The notes beneath the pieces are model-generated. The model saw nothing but the letters and a program-made list of their open reading frames with translations. It did no database searches and was not told the origin of the DNA. The position numbers and the translations under genes are program-made. Positions 37,182-45,146 of a stretch of DNA of 64,000 nucleotides are shown piece by piece (within the stretch, counting starts at the first letter, position 1; the number at the start of each line of letters is the position of its first letter). Source of the DNA: Idiomarina baltica OS145 (GTDB taxonomy: Bacteria; Pseudomonadota; Gammaproteobacteria; Enterobacterales; Alteromonadaceae); the NCBI RefSeq assembly GCF_000152885.1, contig NZ_AAMX01000001.1, positions 62,001-126,000 on the forward strand, read 5' to 3'.

Positions 37182-38219
37182 ATGAAATTTAATAATTTTA
37201 AGCCAAGCAAATATACCTGTTTAGAAATGTGTGCTGGTGCCGGAGGGCAAGCTCTGGGTTTACATATGGCAGGATTTAGACACAGCGCTTTAATCGAGAT
37301 TGAGTCGGCTGCATGCAAAACACTAAGACTAAATAACCAAGAACATAACTTGGGCTGGCAAGAAATCATTGAAGGCGATTTAATAGAGTTTAGTCAGAGC
37401 AACGCCAAAAGCTACAAGGACCAAATTGATTTAGTTGCTGGCGGTGTTCCTTGCCCACCTTTTAGTAAGGCTGGTAAGCAATTAGGCAGTAGCGATGAAC
37501 GCGATTTATTTCCTGCAGCGCTGAAAGTCGTTGAAAATGTAAGACCTAAAGCTGTAATGCTTGAAAATGTGCCAGGTTTATTGGAAGCAAAGTTCAAAGA
37601 TTATCGCTCCTCAATAAGTTTAAAACTGCAGGAACTTGGCTACACACCGTTCTGGACATTAGTTCAATCCAGCCAATTTGGAGTCCCGCAGCTTCGCCCT
37701 CGAACTATTTTAGTAGCATTACGTCCAGAAGTAGCGAGCCACTTCAAATGGCCTCAGCCGCAATCTAAGATAGTTACGGTGGGTGAGGCACTGGGAGACC
37801 TCATGGCTAGCAAACGGTGGCCAAAGGTAAATGACTGGATAAAAGCTGCAAATAAAATTGCGCCCACTTTAGTCGGAGGCTCTAAGAAGCATGGGGGGCC
37901 AGATTTGGGGCCGACTCGAGCCAAAGAACAATGGCGAAAATTAGGCGTCTATGGACATCGCATAGGCTCAGACGAAGAAATTCCAGACAAAAGCTTTAAG
38001 GGAGTTTTACGGCGAGATGGTAGCATTCTCCCGGGGTTTGAGCATATGCCTCTGCTCACGACACGGATGACCGCAAGACTACAAGGCTTTCCAGACGAGT
38101 GGCTTTTCCATGGCACTAAAACGACTATTTACCGACAGATTGGGAATGCATTCCCACCTCCAGTTGCATATAGTATAGGAGTTCAGATAATCCACGCTCT
38201 TCAAGCAAGCAGCCAGTAG
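37182..38219 (+). CDS. Type II DNA cytosine-5 methyltransferase (NgoMIV-like system)
   Basis: From ATG 37182 (a GTG at 37167 is also possible) this 345-residue enzyme has motif I LEMCAGAGGQALGLHMAGF, motif IV GGVPCPPFS with the catalytic cysteine, motif VI ENVPG, motif VIII RPRTI, motif IX and motif X IGNAFPPPVAY. It transfers methyl groups to C5 of cytosine. The downstream nuclease has NgoMIV residues, so the methylation target is predicted as GCCGGC. Confidence 0.92.
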   Translation: MKFNNFKPSKYTCLEMCAGAGGQALGLHMAGFRHSALIEIESAACKTLRLNNQEHNLGWQEIIEGDLIEFSQSNAKSYKDQIDLVAGGVPCPPFSKAGKQLGSSDERDLFPAALKVVENVRPKAVMLENVPGLLEAKFKDYRSSISLKLQELGYTPFWTLVQSSQFGVPQLRPRTILVALRPEVASHFKWPQPQSKIVTVGEALGDLMASKRWPKVNDWIKAANKIAPTLVGGSKKHGGPDLGPTRAKEQWRKLGVYGHRIGSDEEIPDKSFKGVLRRDGSILPGFEHMPLLTTRMTARLQGFPDEWLFHGTKTTIYRQIGNAFPPPVAYSIGVQIIHALQASSQ

Positions 38220-38237
38220 GACTAAGGATATTCTATA

Positions 38238-39170
38238 ATGAAGGGAAGAATAACAGAGCTTCGTGACGATTTTCATCGCAACCTTATCAATCAGGGAATA
38301 CTTGGCTGGGTTAATTTACCCTCTAATAAGACCTCAAAAGGTCATAGCAACTTTAGTCCCTACACGGCCAATAATGCCGACAAAGATAGCAGGATCAGTA
38401 ATTATTTAGCCTCTGACGTGTTAGCTACAATAGAAACAAGGTTAGGGTTTAATAGTGGTATGCCGGGTCAATTTAGAGCGGGGCAGACTCAGGGAAGTGA
38501 CTTTGAGAAAGAGTGTCAAAAGTATCTAGAATTAAGTTTTAAGGAGGTATTACATCTTCGCAACGGAACTTGGCAGGTGCACCAGGCAGATAAATTGACG
38601 AATATCGGTACTTTTGAACAATATAGCCACCTTATTGAACTTGATAGACTCGCTGATGAACACCAACAAATTAAGAACTTTCTAGGTAATGGCTATGTTG
38701 TTAAACCTGATGTAGTTATTGTCAGGGAGGCTGAAAGCGATCAAGCGATTAATTCAGCGAATAACTTAGTTGACAATGACACGTGTAAATTGACCTACTT
38801 TAGAAAGTCGAATCAAATAAGACTTAACGGTGAAGTTCATCACTTTTTACATGCCAGTGTTTCTTGCAAGTTTACGATGAGATCGGATCGAGCACAGAAC
38901 ACTAGGACGGAAGCCCTAAATTTAATCCGTTCGCGTAAAGGCCGAGTTCCTCATATCGTAGTCATCACAGCTGAGCCAATGCCGTCTAGGTTATCTTCTC
39001 TAGCGCAAGGTACCGGCGACATTGACTGTGTTTATCACATAGCCTTAGATGAGTTAGTTACTGCCACAAAAAATTCTGGCGAAGAAGAAGCACAAAACCT
39101 ACTACAAATGATGATTGATGGTAAACGATTGAAAGATATCGCAGATCTGCCCCTTGACCTAGTTATTTAA
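38238..39170 (+). CDS. Type II restriction endonuclease, NgoMIV family, predicted GCCGGC
   Basis: The 310-residue protein has the CCGG-family active site: Asp158 in KPDVVI and Ser209/Lys211 in HASVSCK. The recognition triad Arg215, Asp217 and Arg218 in RSDRAQNTRTEALNL has the same spacing as NgoMIV Arg191/Asp193/Arg194 after its catalytic Lys187. The enzyme should form a tetramer and cut GCCGGC, by homology. It is 18 bp after the methyltransferase, preceded by the WYL regulator. Confidence 0.88.
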   Translation: MKGRITELRDDFHRNLINQGILGWVNLPSNKTSKGHSNFSPYTANNADKDSRISNYLASDVLATIETRLGFNSGMPGQFRAGQTQGSDFEKECQKYLELSFKEVLHLRNGTWQVHQADKLTNIGTFEQYSHLIELDRLADEHQQIKNFLGNGYVVKPDVVIVREAESDQAINSANNLVDNDTCKLTYFRKSNQIRLNGEVHHFLHASVSCKFTMRSDRAQNTRTEALNLIRSRKGRVPHIVVITAEPMPSRLSSLAQGTGDIDCVYHIALDELVTATKNSGEEEAQNLLQMMIDGKRLKDIADLPLDLVI

Positions 39171-39247
39171 ACAAGAAACTGGATATCTAGCTAGTGTCAA
39201 GCCGTGGTCGGTATTATTAAGCACACAACGTGTTTTATGGAGTGTTA

Positions 39248-39943
39248 ATGAAAGTTCCTAAAATTTGGTTTTTTGACATGGAAGGTACAATCCTAAAAAA
39301 AAATCACGAATTGGATAACGGAAAAGTTGCTCCAAGTGCATGGACAGTCCTAGCAAAAGATTTAGGTGAAGAGTGCTACCTTGAGGAAGAGCTTACTAAA
39401 GATAAGTGGCGTGCCCGACACTATAAAGGTTATTTGGACTGGATGAAAGACACCGTCCTAATTCACAAAAAGTACGGCATGACGAGTCAACACTTGCAGA
39501 ACATAGTCGACAGAGCAGAGTTTCATGATGGTGTTGAGGAACTATTCGCATGGCTACATTCACACGGAGTAATAACCGCACTCATAACTGGAGGGTTTAA
39601 ATCATTAGCAGACAGAGTACAAAAACATCTAAAAATAGACCATGCGTTGAGTGGTTGTGAGTACTTCTTTGATAGTGACGGCTTCATCGAGTTTTTTAAT
39701 CTACTACCATCAGATCATGAAGGGAAGTTAAGCTTCATGAAGCAAGTATTATTTGAACATGGACTAACTCCCAAGGAAGCTGCGTTCGTTGGAGATGGAG
39801 AAAACGATAGACACTTAGCTGAATGTGCAGGATTCTCGATTGCCTTCAATGCTCAAAAGGAATTAAAGAAGCGCTCTACCGTTTCTATTGATCAACCAAT
39901 AGGCCACGAAAACTTGGCAGATATCATCTCTTTATTCAAGTAG
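39248..39943 (+). CDS. HAD-superfamily phosphatase (SerB/MtnX-like)
   Basis: ATG 39248 (GGAG upstream) gives a 231-residue HAD hydrolase: motif I WFFDMEGTIL (variant DxEGT), motif II LITGGF, motif III lysine near HEGKLSF and motif IV FVGDGENDRHLAE. It has an alpha-helical cap domain. The DxEGT variant occurs in phosphoserine-type phosphatases. Its place next to a restriction-modification pair may be incidental; the substrate is unknown. Confidence 0.82.
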   Translation: MKVPKIWFFDMEGTILKKNHELDNGKVAPSAWTVLAKDLGEECYLEEELTKDKWRARHYKGYLDWMKDTVLIHKKYGMTSQHLQNIVDRAEFHDGVEELFAWLHSHGVITALITGGFKSLADRVQKHLKIDHALSGCEYFFDSDGFIEFFNLLPSDHEGKLSFMKQVLFEHGLTPKEAAFVGDGENDRHLAECAGFSIAFNAQKELKKRSTVSIDQPIGHENLADIISLFK

Positions 39944-39949
39944 TCCTTT

Positions 39950-40759
39950 TTAACTAACTTGCTTCCCATCGGATTTGGGTGCTTTAGTTTCGTCGGTTAC
40001 GTTAAGGACTTTCTTCTCTAGGTCTCTCACACGCTTCTCTAGAATTTCTATTTTTTGATTCTGCAATATTTTTTGGTGCAGACTTTCAGCTATACTGGGG
40101 CCTAGAGTAACAATCAATGACAGAAGTCCAAAGATAATCGCGAAATTCTTCATGCTTATATTGAGGGTTTTACTATTAAGAGACTCATCAATCTGCTTCT
40201 TCAACTTATCTCGGTCTAGGAAATATTTGGGTAACGACCTTAAGTCTGCTTTCAAGTAAGCCATATAGTCATCCCGATTATTGGGCGACGTCTCAACATC
40301 TTCAAGTTCGTCTTTAGGGAAGTCGATCTTGTGAAACACAACTCTGAAAAACTTATCAGTATTTAGTTTCTCTACCCCCAACTCAATTGTCTTTGATGAT
40401 AAGTTCGTAGCTAAGGTGGAGATTGGCCCCTTAAAGCCGCCGTCAATGATGCCGGTATTGAACGCCATAAAGCCTTTCTGAGAAAAGCGATTTTTAAGAA
40501 AAACGTATGCAACGTAACCTTTCGGTACATTTAACTCTTCTTTTGAAACTAGGTAGACTGTTTCTTGAGACTCAAGTTCGTACGTTTTATCGGTCACAAC
40601 GACCTTCTTTTTATCGCTGTCATCGGTATGGTAAATAATTTCCCCGATACTTACATCTATACTCGATTTCCCGCGAAACTTTTCTATCATCGTCTGTTTA
40701 CAGTTGCCGGGGAATATGAGCATGTCTTGTCTTATTACTTCGGTGCTTGGTATTTGCAT
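39950..40759 (-). CDS. dCTP deaminase/dUTPase-fold protein with C-terminal membrane helix and coiled coil
   Basis: The 269-residue protein has an N-terminal jelly-roll like dCTP deaminase (KGYVAYVFLKNRFSQKGFM; NTGIIDGGFKGPISTL, around residues 75-130), then a charged helical linker, one transmembrane helix (NFAIIFGLLSLIVTLGPSI, about 205-225) and a coiled coil (KIEILEKRVRDLEKKV). A soluble nucleotide-metabolism fold tethered to a membrane is unusual and suggests a phage-defence effector. Catalytic residues of canonical dCTP deaminase are not all evident, so activity is uncertain. Confidence 0.6.
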   Translation of the reverse strand: MQIPSTEVIRQDMLIFPGNCKQTMIEKFRGKSSIDVSIGEIIYHTDDSDKKKVVVTDKTYELESQETVYLVSKEELNVPKGYVAYVFLKNRFSQKGFMAFNTGIIDGGFKGPISTLATNLSSKTIELGVEKLNTDKFFRVVFHKIDFPKDELEDVETSPNNRDDYMAYLKADLRSLPKYFLDRDKLKKQIDESLNSKTLNISMKNFAIIFGLLSLIVTLGPSIAESLHQKILQNQKIEILEKRVRDLEKKVLNVTDETKAPKSDGKQVS

Positions 40760-40775
40760 TTCTACTTTCCCCTAA

Positions 40776-40918
40776 TCTAACACTAACTTATAGGTAATAT
40801 TTCAGCTTGAGCTACCTGCTTTCCAACCTCTACAGACAGTAAATAATTCAACAAGCTATGCTATCGTTCATAGATATAATCCCACTATCATTGCAGTGCA
40901 CTTAATTGAAGGGCATGA
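40776..40918 (+). repeat. Diverged direct repeat, left copy, flanking the GHKL-receiver-methyltransferase module
   Basis: Shares blocks such as CTAACA, TTTCAG, AGCTACCTG, CTACAGACAGTAAATA/CCACGGACGGTCAATA and AGGGCATGA with 46777-46922, same order and orientation. I estimate moderate identity by eye. Confidence 0.55.
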
Positions 40919-41834
40919 CCTTTACGGCTGGGCTGTAATTTAAACATGCTCTTTTCCAAACGCTTCTATCAGAAAAGCTAGTATTTGTTCCAGTAAGGCG
41001 TTCGAACTTTATCATGCTGGTGATGGCCGAGCAAAAACGCGTCGCCGGAAGCTCGCCGAACACATTCAGGCGCTGAGTATTTTATTAGCTCCGCTCACAG
41101 CGCAGAGGTACCGAAATTGGCCGTACTAACTGTGGACTTCCCAATTGAGGTATACATATTGTGACCCATAGACTCGAGCATGCCGGTATGTATACCCATG
41201 TGTAATTTCTTAGGACGACCCTGAGAGTCCTTTTCATGGTTATTAGGTTGGTCTTCTGCTTTCATATCTAATATGTCCTTTGAACTAATCCTTATCAGAT
41301 ATTCTGCTCTAAATCTGAACTTGAGTCCATATCCAGTGTTGCCAGCTCGAGTTGCTCAAGCCTTTCCTAGTGAATGTATTTGTAGATGTCCCTCTTCATA
41401 TAAGCAGTTGATAGCCTCGGCTAACGCGCTTGATTCACTATTCAGATTTTGCAGAGACACCCAAAACAGGGCATAGTGTGCCTATGAAAAATGTGTTGCC
41501 GACCAAAACGAAACACAAGCCTCAATTACACAGTTAAAGGGAGTCGAGTCCATACAGATCTTGTCGTGCATACCGCCTCATAGTATAAAAACGATTTAAC
41601 AGTCATGATGCTATAAGCATTATCAGGAATACTTAATTAAGGCTAAGTTCTGAGCGACGAAAAATGGGGCAAAACCGGTGGCTTGTCCGATTACCAATAT
41701 TGGGTCTGCAATCCGATAGTGAGGCCACACGAAAACACTAACTTCCCTAAATTATTCTTGGGGCTGTTATCGGGGAGGATTCACTCGGGAGCCTTAAAAA
41801 AGCTACTGAAAAAAATACAAACTTTGAGGTCATA
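40919..41834. other. Gene-poor stretch holding a gene remnant
   Basis: Between the dUTPase-fold gene and the GHKL gene no intact gene is credible. It contains the minus-strand GHKL-type remnant at 41095-41265 and possible noise reading frames. A GAGGT ribosome site before 41835 belongs to the next gene. This looks like a recombined junction. Confidence 0.6.
41095..41265 (-). pseudogene. N-terminal remnant of a GHKL (HATPase) protein
   Basis: ATG at 41265 on the minus strand opens a 56-residue frame containing KKLHMGIHTGMLESMG and MYTSIGKSTVS before a stop at 41095-41097. The segment closely resembles the start of GHKL ATPases such as HxGM..SMG.NMYTS.GK....ELVANAYDAD, but breaks off before the N-box. 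It is therefore probably the 5' end of a truncated gene. Being only 56 residues long, it could also be coincidence. Confidence 0.4.
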
Positions 41835-44048
41835 ATGGCGAAGTTAAAACCAAGAGCGAGATTGATACGCACTATCGGTGATAAGCTAATAAGCGGTCCA
41901 GAGGCTGCCATCATTGAGCTAGTTAAAAACTCTTATGATGCAGACTCACCCTCGGTAGAAATATCAATAGACCCACCTTCAGAAAGCGACTCTGGAAAAA
42001 TCATAGTGAAGGACTTTGGTCATGGAATGACATACGACAACATTCTTAATGACTGGCTGGAGCCTGCTACTGACACTAAGACTAAAAACACTTTATCCAA
42101 ATCAGGAAAGAGGACTGTTCTCGGGGCTAAGGGAGTCGGCAGATTCGCCTCCGCTAGTTTGGGTAAGAAAATAAAGTTAACGTCTACAGCAAGGTTACAT
42201 AGCGGCTACGAAAAAAGCTCACTAAAGCTAGATTGGAGTATATTCGAGTCCAATACTTACTTGGACGACATTGATATTGATATTAACCGGACAGAGATTT
42301 CGAGTGCAGATAGCACTGGCGTCAGCATTGAGATTACAGAGTTGTCTACCATTTGGGATGAAAAAAAAGTTCGCAAACTAGTTCGGGAATTACGACGCCT
42401 TGCTACCCCACAACACGATGAAACTGCACAATTTGATATCTATCTTGATCTTAAACACTTCAGTAAAGGAAACCCTGAACCATACAATTTCAATGGCCCA
42501 CAGCTGCTTTTTGAGACAAATCGAATCGCAGAAGTAATAGAGGACTCGAATGCAGACAACACAAAAAAAACTAGTAATACATTAATAACCCCATACAGAA
42601 TCAGTAAAGAGTCTGACTATCATCTGCAAGGTTCATTTGATGCAGCTGGAAAATTTACAGGTACTTTCACTATTGTTCGCGGAGATAATCTGCCTATTCC
42701 TTTAAACTTAGAAGCCCCTCCACTCGAAATTGGAGAATTACCTTGTGGTCCAATCGGTGTTGACCTTCGACTATATGATTTAGAGAAAGAATCAATCGAA
42801 AAATTACTAGAACGCATGGGGCTCAGTTTCTCTGATTTTGGTCTACGTAATGCAAGAGCAATGATTTCAGAAAACACAGGGATAGGCATATACAGAACTG
42901 GATTCAGAATTCGGCCTTATGGTGAACCCGATAATGATTGGTTAAAGCTCGAGAATCGGCGAGTTCAGAATCCTTCTAAAAGAATTGGACACGGTCAAAT
43001 ATCAGGGACAATTAATGTTGGTTCAGAAAGTGAGTCCAACCTTATTGAACGAAGTAGCCGTGAGGGGCTTGAGACAAACAGTGCCTTTGAGCGACTTGTT
43101 ACTTTGATAACAAATGTTTTACTGAAAATAGAGCAGAAAAGATTTGATTTTAGGGCCAAGGCTGGAATTAGTAGAAAACCCGTCAAACGAATAGAAAAGG
43201 CGCGTGAACTATCTTCACTTGACTCAATAACTAGAGCTGTGCGAAACCTTCCAGAAGAGGCGCAAAAACCGTTATTGCTTAAAATTGAAAAAGAATCTCA
43301 AATTCTAACAAAAACTCTTGATGAAATAGAGGCATATCAACGTTTACTAGAATCTCGAGCCGCGCTAGGTATGGTCGTAGCCCAAGTTGTCCATGATGGA
43401 CGCACCTATTTAGAACCTATCAACTCATCCGCTAAATCAATAATTAAGAACGCGCCCTATGTACTCGAAGACAGTCCTAAAGGGGAGCTAGTCAGGAAAT
43501 TTTACCCCTCATACGGGCAAGCTGTATTAGACGGTTCAAAAGGCCTATCATCTCTCTTCAAATCCTTAGATCCTATCTCGGGAAGACGGAGAGGACGTCC
43601 CGTTGAATTTTCTGCAATCGAAAGTATAAATAACACATTAAACTTACTCGCCGAAGCGTTGATTATGTCATCGGTAAATGTTGAATTAGAGGTTGATGAA
43701 CACCTGAAGCTCTACGGGTACCCTGGCGATCTCCAGTCAGCTATGGTTAATATCATACACAATGCAATACATTGGCTGAAAAGTACCGAAAACAACAAAA
43801 AAATCGTAGAAATCTCCTCTAAAGTAGAAGGGGGTATGGCGAAAATATCAATATCAAACAATGGCCCTCTTATAGACGAACAGGATCAAAATGCCATATT
43901 TGATGCTGGATTTTCTCTCAAGTCTGATGGGCATGGTCTTGGTTTATCAATAGCTAAAGAAGCATGTAAAAACAGCAATGGAGACCTGAGCTTAGACGAA
44001 GATTACATCGATACTTGCTTTGTAATTACGTACCCAATTTCTCAATAG
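41835..44048 (+). CDS. Double-GHKL ATPase / histidine-kinase-like sensor
   Basis: This 737-residue protein has an N-terminal Hsp90-type ATPase domain (N-box IIELVKNSYDAD, G1 DFGHGM at about 60-64, G2 GAKGVGRFA near 98) and a second, histidine-kinase-type one at the C-terminus (NIIHNAIHWL near 640; GHGLGLSIAKEA). Between them is a helical segment with HDGRTYLEPI (His520), possibly the phosphoacceptor. Such two-domain proteins resemble predicted paraMORC-like ATPases reported with modification genes. There is no membrane segment, so it senses an internal cue. The partner receiver gene follows after 9 bp. Confidence 0.8.
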   Translation: MAKLKPRARLIRTIGDKLISGPEAAIIELVKNSYDADSPSVEISIDPPSESDSGKIIVKDFGHGMTYDNILNDWLEPATDTKTKNTLSKSGKRTVLGAKGVGRFASASLGKKIKLTSTARLHSGYEKSSLKLDWSIFESNTYLDDIDIDINRTEISSADSTGVSIEITELSTIWDEKKVRKLVRELRRLATPQHDETAQFDIYLDLKHFSKGNPEPYNFNGPQLLFETNRIAEVIEDSNADNTKKTSNTLITPYRISKESDYHLQGSFDAAGKFTGTFTIVRGDNLPIPLNLEAPPLEIGELPCGPIGVDLRLYDLEKESIEKLLERMGLSFSDFGLRNARAMISENTGIGIYRTGFRIRPYGEPDNDWLKLENRRVQNPSKRIGHGQISGTINVGSESESNLIERSSREGLETNSAFERLVTLITNVLLKIEQKRFDFRAKAGISRKPVKRIEKARELSSLDSITRAVRNLPEEAQKPLLLKIEKESQILTKTLDEIEAYQRLLESRAALGMVVAQVVHDGRTYLEPINSSAKSIIKNAPYVLEDSPKGELVRKFYPSYGQAVLDGSKGLSSLFKSLDPISGRRRGRPVEFSAIESINNTLNLLAEALIMSSVNVELEVDEHLKLYGYPGDLQSAMVNIIHNAIHWLKSTENNKKIVEISSKVEGGMAKISISNNGPLIDEQDQNAIFDAGFSLKSDGHGLGLSIAKEACKNSNGDLSLDEDYIDTCFVITYPISQ

Positions 44049-44057
44049 ATTAAAACT

Positions 44058-45146
44058 ATGAAACTAAATTTACTTATCGTCGAGGATTCACAACCATTCC
44101 TAAACCAATGGGATGAAAAGCTTCAATTCTATAAAGTTGGGGATAATCCCATATATTCCATAGAACACAAATCGGTAACTAATTTGAGCGAAGCCAAACA
44201 ACTTCTAGAAAATACCAAGTTTGATGCGGCTGTTATCGATATACGTTTAGATGAGGATGGTGAACAAACAGCTCATGGTAATGATATTCTTAAGAACTTA
44301 TCTGAAAACTCGCTTACTGTTTGTGCCGTATATACCGGTGAGCCAGGCACTGAGATTGTCGCTGAACATCAGAAAGATTTTGTTCAAGTTTTTAAAAAAG
44401 GCGACGGGGATGGCATCGAAAAAGTCCTAGATTGGCTAGATGCAAAAGCAGGTATGATATCAGCCATCAGGACAATGCAAAATTCATTTAACAAGTCTAT
44501 GGCTGAAGCATTCACTAAATCTATTTGGCCTCGCTGGAGTTACTGGTTGAATGAAGTAAGCGAACAAGAGTTCGCAGAAAAAGCCTTGACCCGTCATATG
44601 GCTACCCACCTTCATGCTTCTTTCCTCAATGAGGTAAGTGCAGTACATCCAGAAGAGCATTATTTTATCCCCCCACTCCAAGAGCGCTTGGACACGGGTG
44701 ATATAGTTCGGATAGAAGAAGAGTATTTTATCCTTATTACGCCACGATGTGATCTGGCGAGGGAACAAAACCCTACTTTCCAGCTGGTGAAACTCGTCTC
44801 AACCCAAGAAAAATGGAACGAATTGCATGACCTACAAGTAAACGGCGCTAATAGAAAGGCTAGAGAAACAGCCGATAAGGATTTACGCAAATTGATAAAC
44901 CATGGGGACCGTTCACCTAAGCTTCACTTCCTTCCCCAGATAAAGCTGAATGACAATGAAATTTTAGGTCCTTTTCATGCACAATTTAACTTTATGAAGT
45001 GCATGGAAGCAACCACTGAGAATAGAGCAGAGCTCAGCGAGCGTCGAATAGCAACATTGTCCAATGAGTTTGTTCCATCTTTAGTGGAACGACTAGGAGC
45101 ATATTTCAGCCGAATTGGTACACCAGACTATTCGCATCCCGAATAA
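44058..45146 (+). CDS. Receiver-domain protein with uncharacterised C-terminal domain
   Basis: The 362-residue protein has a CheY-like receiver (about 1-125) with Asp10, phosphoacceptor Asp61 (VIDIRLDEDG), Thr93 (VYTGEP) and Lys114 (VFKKGDG). The C-terminal half (about 140-362) is not a known DNA-binding output. It includes a strand-rich HYFIPPLQERLDTGD and a conserved-looking ILITPRCDLAREQNP. It is 9 bp after the kinase gene and overlaps the convergent methyltransferase by 19 bp. It is the likely effector or phosphorylation target in the module. Confidence 0.78.
   Translation: MKLNLLIVEDSQPFLNQWDEKLQFYKVGDNPIYSIEHKSVTNLSEAKQLLENTKFDAAVIDIRLDEDGEQTAHGNDILKNLSENSLTVCAVYTGEPGTEIVAEHQKDFVQVFKKGDGDGIEKVLDWLDAKAGMISAIRTMQNSFNKSMAEAFTKSIWPRWSYWLNEVSEQEFAEKALTRHMATHLHASFLNEVSAVHPEEHYFIPPLQERLDTGDIVRIEEEYFILITPRCDLAREQNPTFQLVKLVSTQEKWNELHDLQVNGANRKARETADKDLRKLINHGDRSPKLHFLPQIKLNDNEILGPFHAQFNFMKCMEATTENRAELSERRIATLSNEFVPSLVERLGAYFSRIGTPDYSHPE

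Noticed and set aside
40919-41094. Plus-strand frame with KAFELYHAGDGRAKTRRRKLAEH
   Set aside because: It has no start codon or recognisable family, and is probably part of the same recombined debris.
41273-41476. 67-codon frame in the gene-poor stretch
   Set aside because: No ribosome site, family similarity or conserved pattern; overlaps promoter-like sequence of the GHKL remnant.
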